Shown: positions 8,470 to 16,824, numbered from the stretch's first letter. The stretch is 64,000 nt of DNA from Paraburkholderia oxyphila NBRC 105797 (GCF_000685075.1 NZ_BAYD01000012.1:62001-126000); one strand, 5' to 3'. The notes: generated by a model from the letters alone, not told the origin. Numbers and translations are program-made.

Positions 8470-9375
8470 TCAGCGCAGCTCGAAGCCGAGCGCCTGGAGC
8501 GCATCGCGCAGACGGTCGCGGCCGTGCAGCGATTCGCGGCTGCGCCAGCGCGCGAGCGAGCGCGAGGTCCAGCCCGCCGCGCTCAGGCCCTGTGCGTTCT
8601 GGAAGGCGCCCATCACGTCGTCGTATTGCGCGATGCCATCTTGTTGCGAAGGCGCGTCGTACTGCTCGCGATGCAGGACAACGGGCTGCGGCAGGCGCGG
8701 CTTCACCTGCGCGGGCCGCGACTCGTCGGCGTAGCCCACGCACAGGCCGAACACGGGCAGCACGCGCGGCGGCAGGCCCAGTTCGGCGGCCACCTGTTCG
8801 GGCTGATTGCGAATCGCGCCGATATAGACCGAGCTCATGCCGAGCGATTCGAGCGCCACCACGGCATTTTGCGCGGCCAGCGCCGCGTCGATCACGCCGA
8901 CGAACAGCGTCTCCAGATAGTGAAGGCCCTCCGCGCTCGCGCCGGTGCGCTGCGCGGCGGCTTCGAGCCGGTTGAGGTCGGCGAGCCAGACGAGAAAGAG
9001 CGGCGCCTCGCGAATCTGCGACTGGTCGGCGGCGAGCTTCGACAGCCGCGCCTTGCGCTCGGGGTCCTCGATGGCGATCACGCTCCACGTCTGCAGATTC
9101 GAGGAGGTCGATGCCGATTGCGCGGCGGCGATCAGCGTTTCGAGCGTGCCGGCGGGCAGGGGCTGATTCGTGTAGTTGCGCACCGAGCGGTGCGCGAGCA
9201 GCGAGTCGAGCGTCGCGTTCCAGGCGGGCAGCGGCGCGTGCCAGGACGCGCCGTAGCGGGCTTCGAGGGCGTGCATGGCGGTTGCCTGGTTCGCTTGGTC
9301 CGTGTGAGTTGCTGCGGGATTTTCGGTGCTGAGGGGCGCCGCGCCGGGCGTTTCGGGCGTGGTGATGGTGGACAT
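8470..9375 (-). CDS. nitroreductase family protein (NfsA/FRP-like flavin reductase)
   Basis: FMN-dependent NAD(P)H oxidoreductase of the nitroreductase superfamily, 301 residues. The FMN-binding start HRSVRNYTNQPLP, the AAAQSASTSSNLQTWSVIAI stretch and the central ALAAQNAVVALESLGMSSVYIGAIRNQP segment are typical of NfsA/FRP-type NADPH nitroreductases. The N-terminal 35 residues are low-complexity and may not be translated; a later ATG (MHALEARYG) is an alternative start. It is transcribed toward the PanE-like gene. Presence beside an aromatic pathway may mean nitroaromatic or quinone reduction; this is inference. Confidence 0.8.
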   Translation of the reverse strand: MSTITTPETPGAAPLSTENPAATHTDQANQATAMHALEARYGASWHAPLPAWNATLDSLLAHRSVRNYTNQPLPAGTLETLIAAAQSASTSSNLQTWSVIAIEDPERKARLSKLAADQSQIREAPLFLVWLADLNRLEAAAQRTGASAEGLHYLETLFVGVIDAALAAQNAVVALESLGMSSVYIGAIRNQPEQVAAELGLPPRVLPVFGLCVGYADESRPAQVKPRLPQPVVLHREQYDAPSQQDGIAQYDDVMGAFQNAQGLSAAGWTSRSLARWRSRESLHGRDRLRDALQALGFELR

Positions 9376-9647
9376 GATTTGGTTCTTCTCCGGCGATTAC
9401 AGTTCGATGCGTTGCGCGCGAGCGCGAGCGCCGTATGGTACATGGCTCGCGCGTGTCGCGCTGAGTGGCGTTCGGTGGCCGCGAACGGGCGCTTGCATGC
9501 ACGCCGGCGGGGTGGCACCAAAAGCGGCGTTTGCCGCCGTCGTCCGGTTCGAAAGGGGGGATCCGCGAGTCTCGCCGCTGGGTAGGGGGCTTCAATCCGC
9601 GCTGGGAAGGTGAATGACTGACTCGGTGCTTGCGGGGGCCGAACGTG

Positions 9648-10013
9648 TCAGTCTTGATGGTGTGGCTTGAGGGGGCGGTAATGCTCGCCATCGTAGGCCG
9701 TTGTAACGGTATGGCCGTCCCGCTTGCGGATTTTCATGAAGAACAACACAGGCGAAACGCCCGGCTCTCCACCGCATGCCTGAATATGATTCTCGCGTAC
9801 GCGCACCAGAAAGTAGCTGCCCTTGTCAGCCGTATCGAAGAGCAGGCACTCTGTGCGGTCTTTCGAGAGGGCATAGTCACGTGTGATGTCAGCGGCCCGC
9901 GAGGCGGCTTCGTTGTCGTTCGCAACCGGCGAGCCGTTTGCCCATGCGTGAACGCTTGCGAGCAGGGCTGCTGCGGCAATCACACGACGCACGATCGGTC
10001 GGCAGATCGTCAA
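9648..10013 (-). CDS. secreted hypothetical protein, possible immunity or inhibitor partner
   Basis: A 121-residue protein with a clear N-terminal export signal (RRVIAAAALLASVHAWA, cleavage after about residue 25), so the mature protein is periplasmic or outer-membrane associated. The mature part has two cysteines (TECLLFD and HIQACGG) that could form a disulfide, and an HH near the end. I do not recognise the family. Its ATG overlaps the stop of the upstream chimeric ORF by 4 nt, indicating translational coupling. The pairing of a glucosaminidase-like tail with a small exported protein resembles muramidase effector/immunity pairs, but no immunity family can be named. Confidence 0.6.
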   Translation of the reverse strand: MTICRPIVRRVIAAAALLASVHAWANGSPVANDNEAASRAADITRDYALSKDRTECLLFDTADKGSYFLVRVRENHIQACGGEPGVSPVLFFMKIRKRDGHTVTTAYDGEHYRPLKPHHQD

Positions 10014-10318
10014 TTGGGCCGCCCGTTATCGTATTGTTCGAGCTTGTGCGTGCGGATGATCGCATTGAGCCTGGCCGAATATGCAGGGTCTGTCGCATAC
10101 CCGCTTCGCGCGAGTGCAACGGCGAATTTGGCACTGTTGGTGTACAGGAAACACGAACGGAAGCGCGGGTCATCTCGCGCGCGGGCAACTGCCGCAATGG
10201 CTGCAAGCAGCACGTCAGGATTGGGATCCGTTGCGGAAGCGGTGAGAAATTCCGTAATCGCTTCCTCACAGTCCAGATAGTCCACCGCATCAAAGGGGCC
10301 GCATGTTGTGGTCATCAT
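10010..10318 (-). CDS. chimeric ORF: addiction-module antitoxin N-terminus plus glucosaminidase-like C-terminus
   Basis: This 102-residue frame joins two unrelated pieces. Residues about 1-45 (FDAVDYLDCEEAITEFL ... VARAR) match the opening of HigA-like addiction-module antidote proteins, but the HTH that should follow VARAR is absent. Residues about 50-102 (FAVALARSGYATDPAYSARL) match the end of glucosaminidase/FlgJ-type peptidoglycan hydrolases, where GYATDPxY is a hallmark; the catalytic part is missing. GGAG lies 6 nt before the ATG at 10318, and the stop overlaps the next gene. A likely recombination product whose start signals come from the antitoxin. Activity is doubtful; it may act only as a leader for the secreted partner. 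Confidence 0.55.
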   Translation of the reverse strand: MMTTTCGPFDAVDYLDCEEAITEFLTASATDPNPDVLLAAIAAVARARDDPRFRSCFLYTNSAKFAVALARSGYATDPAYSARLNAIIRTHKLEQYDNGRPN

Positions 10319-10350
10319 CAATTGCTCCGTCAATTGGCGTGCCAGAGTGA

Positions 10351-10376
10351 CATGGCTCCGCGCTCGCGGAGCCATG
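10351..10376. repeat. perfect 12-bp-arm hairpin upstream of the chimeric ORF
   Basis: Arms CATGGCTCCGCG and CGCGGAGCCATG flank a 2-nt CT spacer, giving a 26-bp perfect palindrome. It lies 33 nt before the chimeric ORF start and 127 nt after the membrane-protein stop. No T-run follows on the minus strand, so a plain intrinsic terminator is unlikely; an operator of the antitoxin-like promoter is possible. Confidence 0.6.
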
Positions 10377-10502
10377 TCTGGATCCACCCATTATGAGGAT
10401 TCGATAGCCGAGAAATGTTTATCGGCTTGCGATGCGATTCGCTTCCGACAGGAAAGCGAGGTGGCGGCGCGAACAAGATGCGGTGAAGGGAGCGCGCACC
10501 AC

Positions 10503-11177
10503 TCACGCCGTCGCGATCATCAGCGTCCCGGTGGCCACCAGCGCGCCACGCCAGAGCCAGTCGAAGTTGATCCAGCCGCGCCGCAGCACGCCCAGTCCCA
10601 CATATTCATAGGCAACGAACGCAATGAAAGCGGTAGTGGCAAGCGTGACAACCGTATGCACCACAGTCACCGCCACGGACATCACGAGCGGCCCGGCAAC
10701 ACCATCACCGCCGCTCGCCGCCGCGCCGCCGCACATCGGCAGCAACGCGGGCATGAGCATGAGTCCGGCGCCATGGAGCGTGGCCATCAGCGCGGACCAT
10801 GCCGCGAGGCCGAGAAAGCCAGCCGTCATTCCGACGCGCACGCGATGGCGGTGCCCCCAGGCATGCTGCCAGGCCGCCCAGCCAATCAGCAGGGCGCCCA
10901 GCACCCAGCGCAAGCCGCTGTGCATCAGCACAGGCATCCACGCGCCCAGCATCGCAACCGAGCCCGTGAACAGCAGAATCGACGCGGCATGGCCGAGCGC
11001 GATGGGCGGCAGCGCCAGCAGCAGGGCCGTGCGGCTGCGGCGCTGCAGCCCGAGCGCGGTGGCGAAGAGCCAGCCCATCGCGGGATTCGCGCCGTGAAAA
11101 ACGCCGCTGGCGATCACGGCGCTCCAGGCGGCCCAGTGCGCGCCGAATGTGCCGAATGTCTCAAACAGGCCGCTCAT
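10503..11177 (-). CDS. polytopic membrane protein partner of the selenium-binding protein
   Basis: A 224-residue integral membrane protein with about six hydrophobic segments. Conserved-looking histidine motifs occur inside membrane stretches (FHGANPAMGW, LGHAASILLF, HGAGLMLMPAL, VVHTVVTLATT), a pattern reminiscent of metal or sulfur-compound transporters of the NicO/TauE type, though I cannot assign it to a family. The ATG at 11177 was chosen because the upstream extension is arginine-rich and is read antisense through the neighbouring gene. It starts 53 nt after the stop of the SBP56-like gene and is probably cotranscribed with it. Function unknown; possibly metal delivery or transport of a product of that enzyme. 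Confidence 0.7.
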   Translation of the reverse strand: MSGLFETFGTFGAHWAAWSAVIASGVFHGANPAMGWLFATALGLQRRSRTALLLALPPIALGHAASILLFTGSVAMLGAWMPVLMHSGLRWVLGALLIGWAAWQHAWGHRHRVRVGMTAGFLGLAAWSALMATLHGAGLMLMPALLPMCGGAAASGGDGVAGPLVMSVAVTVVHTVVTLATTAFIAFVAYEYVGLGVLRRGWINFDWLWRGALVATGTLMIATA

Positions 11178-11229
11178 GCCGCGTCGCCTCGTGCCTGGCC
11201 TTGCTTGCCGCGTTGCGCGCGCATTCGAC

Positions 11230-12624
11230 TCAAGGATAGCAGTACGAATCGGACGAACAGTCGCCGCCTTCCAGCCGGATCTGATGCGGGCGATGCGTCT
11301 TGGGCCACTCCACGAAAAAGCGTTCGTCGAAACCGAGTCCGCCATTGGGGCCGGCGTCGAGCTTCACCATCCAGCCGTCGATGCCATCGGGGTAGAACTG
11401 CCCGTCGATCACGCCGTACAGCGAATTCGTGAAGTACACGCGTCGCCCGTCGCGGCTCACCTCCACCATTTGCGGGCCGCCGTTCAGCGCGCGGCCTTGT
11501 GCGCGCGGGTGCGTGGCGCGCGAGACGATTCCGCCGATACGCACGCTCCCCGTCAAGGCTGGATGTTCGGGATCCGAAACATCGTACTGGCGCAGCTCAC
11601 CCGTGCCCCAGCAGGCCGCATAGAGAAAGCGGTCGTCGAGCGAGAGCGCGATGTCGGTGACGAGCGGCGGCACCGCGGCGAAGCCCTTGAGCAGGGGCGG
11701 GAGCGTCTCCGGGTCGGCGGGCTCGGCGGGAATCTCGATGATCTTGCGCGCCGCCCATTGGTCACCGTCGCGGTACCACTGCCAGATCGAGGCCGAGAGA
11801 TCTTTCAGGCTGATGACGGAATTCACGAAGCCGTAGGGCTTGGTGGGGTCGTGCGCGGGCCGCAATTCGAACACGAGCTGGTTTTCGGCGCCGAAATCCA
11901 GCACCTGTTTATGCCGGCGCGTATGCAGGTCCCAGAAATGCAGCCGATGGCCGTACTGGCCCCCAAGCAGCACTTCGGGCACGAGCCCGTTCTCGAAGGT
12001 CGCGGGCAGCCCCCATTCGCTCGTCACGAGCGTGTCGTAGCCGAGATGCCACCAGCCATCGTAGGCAAGCTGCTGCGGGCCGCGCTCGATTTCCCATTGG
12101 CCGAGGATATCGAAGCTCTCATGGTCCATCAGGAAGATGCCGCCGGGTGCTTCGCCCTCGGCGTTGGCGAGCGCTGTCACATAAATGCCATCCGGCCCGC
12201 AATGCACCGTATGGGGGCGGGTATAGCCGGCGCGCTGCGCGACGCTCTCCGGCTCGTGTACGCGCACGATTTTCGGGCGGCGCGCGTCGGGCTTCGTGTC
12301 GATGACATGAATACGCGACGAGCGTATTCCGGGCACGATCAGGTAGCGCCGCTCGGTATGCGCATGCGGCGCGTTGGGGCACAGGCACGAGCTGCACGCG
12401 TTCCAGCCAAAGTGGTGGAGTTCGTCGCCGGTGTTGGGCATCGCGAGGCGATGGACGATCTGGCCGTACTCGCTCGAGCCAGGATCGAGGTCGACCACGT
12501 CGAGCGAGTCGGGCACGCGGCTGGTGGGATCGAAGCTCGCGACCCACGCGAGCGTTTCAGGTGTCGCCGTCGCCGCCAGGCGTGCGGAGGGGTAAAAGCT
12601 GGGATCCGGCTTCCATGTCGCCAT
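11230..12624 (-). CDS. selenium-binding protein 56 / methanethiol oxidase family protein
   Basis: A 464-residue seven-bladed-propeller protein of the SBP56 family. Bacterial members include MtoX, a copper-dependent enzyme oxidising methanethiol to formaldehyde, hydrogen sulfide and hydrogen peroxide. Visible hallmarks are the near N-terminal CSSC in GWNACSSCLC, HHFGWNAC, the HPRAQGRALNGGPQMVEVSRDGRRVYFTNS-type C-terminal region (about residues 375-410) and LYGVIDGQFYP. The ATG at 12624 has AAAGGAG with 6-nt spacing, so the longer frame is rejected. No signal peptide is visible. The membrane-protein gene follows directly. Whether it is a true methanethiol oxidase cannot be decided from sequence alone. 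Confidence 0.85.
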   Translation of the reverse strand: MATWKPDPSFYPSARLAATATPETLAWVASFDPTSRVPDSLDVVDLDPGSSEYGQIVHRLAMPNTGDELHHFGWNACSSCLCPNAPHAHTERRYLIVPGIRSSRIHVIDTKPDARRPKIVRVHEPESVAQRAGYTRPHTVHCGPDGIYVTALANAEGEAPGGIFLMDHESFDILGQWEIERGPQQLAYDGWWHLGYDTLVTSEWGLPATFENGLVPEVLLGGQYGHRLHFWDLHTRRHKQVLDFGAENQLVFELRPAHDPTKPYGFVNSVISLKDLSASIWQWYRDGDQWAARKIIEIPAEPADPETLPPLLKGFAAVPPLVTDIALSLDDRFLYAACWGTGELRQYDVSDPEHPALTGSVRIGGIVSRATHPRAQGRALNGGPQMVEVSRDGRRVYFTNSLYGVIDGQFYPDGIDGWMVKLDAGPNGGLGFDERFFVEWPKTHRPHQIRLEGGDCSSDSYCYP

Positions 12625-12886
12625 CGCAAGCTCCTTTTCGGGGGTGCCGAAGCGCCTATCTTGCACTAGTGCGCGCGTGCTTGCAGGCCGGATGCCGCGA
12701 CGCGGTGCCTTATTCCCGGCGCAAAGAAGCTTATGCGCCGGGGTAATGAGGCGCGCGATTATACGTTCTGCGAAAACAGTGAATTCGCCGCGCCACCATT
12801 TATTCCGTGCTCCGGGGTTTCTACACTGTATCTAACGGTTTGCGGCTTGGGCCCGACCGATACATCAAGTTACCGGAGGTACTGTC

Positions 12887-13189
12887 ATGAAGTCGCTTAT
12901 CAAGGCTGTTGCGCTTGCCGCCGTGCTCGCGGTGCCGGCCGTCTCTTTCGCTCAGTCGCAACCCGAAAATGGCCCTGTCACGCGCGAACAGGTCCGCAAC
13001 GAACTGAAGGCGCTGGAGTCGGTGGGCTGGCGGCCGAACGTGGCTTCGCCGTTCTATCCGTCGGACTACCAGGCTGCAAAGGCGCGTCTGGACGCCGGTG
13101 ACAGCAGCGGCTATGGGTCTTCGATGGAAGGCACGTCGCAAAGCGGCGAGGCCAGCAGCTACTCGGCGCCGGTGCGCATGGTGCATTGA
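12887..13189 (+). CDS. DUF4148 domain secreted protein
   Basis: A 100-residue exported protein typical of Burkholderiaceae. The signal peptide (MKSLIKAVALAAVLAVPAVSFAQ) is cleaved after about residue 22. The DUF4148 core follows (TREQVRNELKALESVGWRP, FYPSDYQAAKARL), ending in a serine/glycine-rich tail. Function is unknown; members of the family are often envelope or stress associated. GGAGGTACTGTC precedes the ATG. It is divergent from the SBP56 gene across a 262-nt gap, and a good intrinsic terminator follows at 13274. Confidence 0.88.
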   Translation: MKSLIKAVALAAVLAVPAVSFAQSQPENGPVTREQVRNELKALESVGWRPNVASPFYPSDYQAAKARLDAGDSSGYGSSMEGTSQSGEASSYSAPVRMVH

Positions 13190-13273
13190 GATCGAGTGAG
13201 CGCTGCTGCATTGCACGATGGGGCAACGCAGCAGCCCTTTGACGCTCAGGTAGGACGCGCTCGAGCGCGTTGC

Positions 13274-13307
13274 GCCGCGCGAACGGAATCGTTCGTGCGG
13301 CGTTTTC
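13274..13307 (+). terminator. intrinsic terminator after the DUF4148 gene
   Basis: A 12-bp stem (GCCGCGCGAACG with CGTTCGTGCGGC, one G-T pair) closes a GAAT loop and is followed by GTTTTCG. It lies 85 nt past the DUF4148 stop. Confidence 0.6.
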
Positions 13308-13422
13308 GTATGAACGGTGACCTGAGCAATGGATTGGAATCCTCAATATCGTCAAAGTCTTGCGCGGCAGCTCGCCGAGTCGAAACGACGACGACCACAG
13401 ATGCGGTGACTGAACGCGCGCG

Positions 13423-13707
13423 TCAGCGCCGCCGCGTAGCGCGCAGCATGACATTGGCCACGTCGGCCGACGCTTCGCGTGCGCCGCGGTTTTCGAGCCG
13501 TTGCGCGAGCACTTCGAGAAAGGCCGCCAGGTCGTCGAGGCCGAACAGCGCTTCGAATTCCTCGATGACCTCGGCAATGGCGTCGGCGCGCGTGGCCGGC
13601 GTAAGCGTGCTGGCGATGTGCGAGCTGCCGCGCGCGAGCTGCAGCCCGTAGTGATCCTCGCACCAGGCCGGGCTCGATGCGCGCCGGCTGCTTTTAGCGT
13701 GGTTCAT
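13423..13707 (-). CDS. hypothetical small protein
   Basis: A 94-residue predicted cytosolic protein, not recognised. The N-terminus is basic (MNHAKSSRRASS), and the C-terminal half is an amphipathic helical stretch (AIAEVIEEFEALFGLDDLAAFLEVLAQRL) of the kind seen in small regulatory or stress proteins. The start at 13707 lacks a strong Shine-Dalgarno match (GATGAGACC). Codon use looks normal for the region. It stands alone between the DUF4148 terminator and the response-regulator region. Could be a real gene with unknown role; the helical composition argues against a random frame. Confidence 0.5.
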   Translation of the reverse strand: MNHAKSSRRASSPAWCEDHYGLQLARGSSHIASTLTPATRADAIAEVIEEFEALFGLDDLAAFLEVLAQRLENRGAREASADVANVMLRATRRR

Positions 13708-14062
13708 GGTCTCATCGTCGACTGGGCTTGCGCGGGCGGCCGTGCTGGCCGCCACCACCCGCGCTCTCCGGTCTAATCCGGTGTCCGTTTGAGGGCGGCG
13801 TCCCGCCCGGCGCCATGGGCTGGGGCGACGCGTTCTGTCTGATCATTGACAGATTCGATACGCGTTTGAAGCGCTAGCGCGCCCAGCGGCAATACCTGGA
13901 ATCAGGTAGGCCAGCCGCGTGCGCGCATAGGGCCAGGTGTGCGAAGCTATGGCACGGCGTATCCAGGCCCGGTGTTTCTTCGCCCGGCTATCGACGCCCG
14001 AAACAGTCGACGTCATTCATCGCTCTTCAGTCGCTCAGCCTCGCGAGAACGCCTGCCCGCTC
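13708..14062. other. 355-nt intergenic region before the response regulator
   Basis: No convincing gene. It holds a short GC hairpin (GGGCGG/CCGCCC around 13793-13808), an imperfect CTGTC...GACAG repeat, and a 16-bp palindrome at 13893-13908 described separately. It is the likely promoter region of the two-component genes. Confidence 0.5.
13893..13908. promoter_or_regulatory. 7-2-7 inverted repeat, candidate NarL/FixJ-type operator
   Basis: TACCTGG-AA-TCAGGTA: inverted TACCTG heptamers with a 2-bp spacer, the arrangement bound by NarL-type response-regulator dimers. It lies about 155 nt upstream of the NarL-type regulator gene. Autoregulation is an inference. Confidence 0.4.
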
Positions 14063-14788
14063 ATGAATTCAGTTGCGAATCCGCTTGTCTGCCCGCCGCC
14101 GGCCGAACTGCACGAACCGGTGCTGCCCGGCCCGCTGCTCGTCGTCGAGGACGACGCCCTCACGCAGCGCCGCCTGTGCGCGATTCTCACCGGGCTCGGC
14201 TATCACGAGGAGGCGCTGCAGTTTGCCGGCAGCATTGCCGCCGCCGAGGCGCTGCTCGCCGATCAGCCTTTCGCCATGGTGCTCGCCGACGTGGGCCTGC
14301 CCGACGGCAACGGCATCGACCTGATTCGCGCGCTGCATGGGCGCGATCCCGCCTTGCCGATTCTGGTAATCTCGGCGTGGAGCACCGAGCAGATCATCGT
14401 CACGGCGCTGCAGGCCGGGGCGACGGGGTATCTGCTCAAGGAGCGCGACGACATCGAGATTGCCCTGTCGATCCGCAGCGCGCTGCGCGGCGGGGCGCCG
14501 ATCGATCCCTTCGTCGCGCGGCGGATTCTCGACATGGCCGGCGCGGGGCCGGCCACCCGCTCGGGTGGGGTCGCGCCGCCCGCGCCGTTGTCTTCGTCGC
14601 TGAGTCCGCGCGAGATCGAGATTCTCGCGCTGGTGGGCAAGGGCCTGACCAACCGCGAAATCTCGGACGTGCTGACCTTGTCGAGATTGACGGTCGAATG
14701 CCACATCAAGAACATCTACAAGAAGCTGGCGGTCAATTCGCGCACCCAGGCCGTCTACGAGGCGCGCACCAACGGCTGGCTGCCCTGA
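14063..14788 (+). CDS. NarL/LuxR-family response regulator
   Basis: A 241-residue DNA-binding response regulator. The receiver domain (about residues 28-145) has the acidic pocket LLVVEDDALTQ, phospho-acceptor Asp in VLADVGLPDGNG and the conserved Lys in GYLLKERDD. The LuxR-type HTH is near the C-terminus (LSPREIEILALVGKGLTNREI ... VECHIKNIYKKL). The ATG at 14063 fits the receiver start, although its ribosome site is weak; an ATG 126 nt upstream is the alternative. The histidine kinase gene follows 146 nt after its stop, so the two form a cognate pair. Signal unknown. Confidence 0.88.
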   Translation: MNSVANPLVCPPPAELHEPVLPGPLLVVEDDALTQRRLCAILTGLGYHEEALQFAGSIAAAEALLADQPFAMVLADVGLPDGNGIDLIRALHGRDPALPILVISAWSTEQIIVTALQAGATGYLLKERDDIEIALSIRSALRGGAPIDPFVARRILDMAGAGPATRSGGVAPPAPLSSSLSPREIEILALVGKGLTNREISDVLTLSRLTVECHIKNIYKKLAVNSRTQAVYEARTNGWLP

Positions 14789-14934
14789 GACGCTCGCGTC
14801 CGACGCGCCGACTGCCTGCGTGCTTTGAGCCGCGTGTGGAACCGCGTTTCGCAGTGCGCTTCGATCCGCGTTTCAACGTGTGCGTCGCCGTGCTCTTCGG
14901 CGCTTTCATCCAGACGTTTGCGAACGCTGCACGC

Positions 14935-16824
14935 ATGCGCCGATCCGGCTGCGCGGCCCTCATGGGTGTCCTCGTCTGCGCGGCCTGCATGTCCCACGCG
15001 GCGCGTGCCGCTTCTTCCATCGATCGCCAGGCGCAGGCGCTCACATTCACGCGTATCGAGGCGGCCCGTTCGGGCTGGGACGCCACGAGCGCGCCCGCAA
15101 CGGGCTGGGTGAGCGTGACGCTGCCCGACGTCTGGGCCACGCGCTGGCCCCGGTTCGACGGCGTGGTGTGGTATCGGCTCAGCTGGCAACAACGCGCCGC
15201 CAGTGCCGAAGCTGCCGACGCGAGCGATCTCGCCTTGCTGGTCGACTATCTGAGCATGGCGGGCGCCCTCTATCTGAACGGCACGCTGCTGCAGCGCGAC
15301 GCCTCGCTTGTCGAGCCGCTCACCCGCACATGGAACACGCCGCGCTACCTGCGCCTGCCTGCGCCGCTTCTGCATGCGGGCGAGAACGTGCTGCTCGTGC
15401 GTGTCTCGGGGCTTTCGGCGTACCAGCCGGGGCTGGGCGCTGTCACGATCGGCGATCCGTCCGTGCTGGCCGCTGCCTGGACGCACGCGCGCATGATGCG
15501 CTACGACCTGCAACTCGTGAGCCTCGCGGTCACGGCCACGCTCGGCTGCTTCTTTCTTTCGCTATGGCTCATGCGCCCCGGCGAATCGGCCTACGGCTGG
15601 TTCAGCGTGATGTCACTCGCGTGGTGGTGGGAGGCGCTCAATCAGGTGGTCACGTCGCCCTGGCCGTTCGCGAGCACGCACGGTTGGGAGCGGGCGAATT
15701 CGGCGGCGCTGCTCGTCTACACCGCGTCGTTCACGATGTTTATCGTGCGCTACAGCGACCGGCGCTTGCCGCGCACCGAGCGCGTGCTCTGGTCGCTCGT
15801 CGCGTTCGGCGTGCTCACGCTCGCGTTCGTGCCGGAACCGGGCATCGTCGTCGCGCGCAATCTGGCCACTATCGCGCAGGCCATCGTTTTCTTCATGACG
15901 TGCGGCGGATTTCTCGTGTTCGTGTGGCGCCATGGGCGCGCGGACCAACGCATCGTGGCGGCGAGCGTGGCCGTCTTCTTCGCGGCGGGCGCGCACGATC
16001 TGCTCTCGTTCCTCGGCGTGCTCGACGACAACTTCTACTACGGCGCGCTGACCGCGCAATTGCAGATGATCTCGATGGCGCTCATGCTCGCGTGGCGCTT
16101 CGTGACGGCGCTGCGCCGCGTGGAGCGCTACAACGACGACCTGAGCCTGGGCATCGCGCAGGCGCGCGGCGAGCTCGCGCAGACGCTCGCGCGCCAGCAC
16201 GAGCTGGAGATCGCGAATGCGCGCCTCGCCGAGCGCGTACAACTCGCGCACGATCTGCACGACGGGCTCGGCGGCACGCTCGTGAGCGCGATTGCGGAGC
16301 ACGAGTACGCGAACCCCGTGCTGCCGGCGGGGCGCTCGCTTTCGATACTCAAGGAATTGCGCGACGACCTGCGCATCATCGTCGATGCGGCGTCGAGCCA
16401 TGAGCTCGGCGACGACGCGTTCATCGCGCAGATCGGCGCGCTGAGGCACCGGCTCATGCGGCGCTTCGAGCAGCAGGGCATGGCGTGCAGCTGGACGCTC
16501 GACGGCCTCGACGCCTGCCGCGTTTCCGGCGCGCACGGGCTCGATCTCATGCGCATCGTTCAGGAAGCGCTCACCAACGTGCTCAGGCATAGCCGCGCCA
16601 CGCACGCGCAAGTGGTGCTGCGCCGCGAAGGCGGCGCGCTCAGTCTCGCGATTGAGGACGATGGCGTGGGGTTCGACGCGGACGAAACAGCGCCGGGCGG
16701 CGCGGGCATGCGCAGCATGCGTGCGCGCGCGGCGCGCCTGGGCGCCGCGTTCAGTATCGAGTCGGCGCCGGGGCGCACGCGTGTGATGCTGAATATGCCG
16801 CTCGGGCCACAGCCGCGTACCTGA
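14935..16824 (+). CDS. membrane histidine kinase, NarX/DegS class with 7TM-type sensor
   Basis: A 629-residue sensor kinase paired with the preceding regulator. After a signal peptide (MRRSGCAALMGVLVCAACMSHAARA) comes a periplasmic jelly-roll-like region of about 170 residues (LYLNGTLL, GENVLLVRVSGLSAY). About seven hydrophobic segments follow, starting near LVSLAVTATLGCFFLSLW, resembling 7TMR-DISM sensors. A short coiled segment leads to the HisKA_3 phospho-acceptor LAHDLHDGLGGTLVSA and an HATPase with IVQEALTNVLRHS and EDDGVGFDAD. The open frame extends far upstream but reads the regulator gene out of frame, so the ATG at 14935 is taken. It ends 7 nt from the convergent efflux gene. A carbohydrate-like or envelope ligand is possible. 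Confidence 0.85.
   Translation: MRRSGCAALMGVLVCAACMSHAARAASSIDRQAQALTFTRIEAARSGWDATSAPATGWVSVTLPDVWATRWPRFDGVVWYRLSWQQRAASAEAADASDLALLVDYLSMAGALYLNGTLLQRDASLVEPLTRTWNTPRYLRLPAPLLHAGENVLLVRVSGLSAYQPGLGAVTIGDPSVLAAAWTHARMMRYDLQLVSLAVTATLGCFFLSLWLMRPGESAYGWFSVMSLAWWWEALNQVVTSPWPFASTHGWERANSAALLVYTASFTMFIVRYSDRRLPRTERVLWSLVAFGVLTLAFVPEPGIVVARNLATIAQAIVFFMTCGGFLVFVWRHGRADQRIVAASVAVFFAAGAHDLLSFLGVLDDNFYYGALTAQLQMISMALMLAWRFVTALRRVERYNDDLSLGIAQARGELAQTLARQHELEIANARLAERVQLAHDLHDGLGGTLVSAIAEHEYANPVLPAGRSLSILKELRDDLRIIVDAASSHELGDDAFIAQIGALRHRLMRRFEQQGMACSWTLDGLDACRVSGAHGLDLMRIVQEALTNVLRHSRATHAQVVLRREGGALSLAIEDDGVGFDADETAPGGAGMRSMRARAARLGAAFSIESAPGRTRVMLNMPLGPQPRT

Noticed and set aside
13939..14934. 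Upstream extension of the histidine kinase frame into the response regulator gene
   Set aside because: Translates as basic low-complexity sequence in a different frame from the receiver/HTH protein. The signal peptide at 14935 marks the real start.
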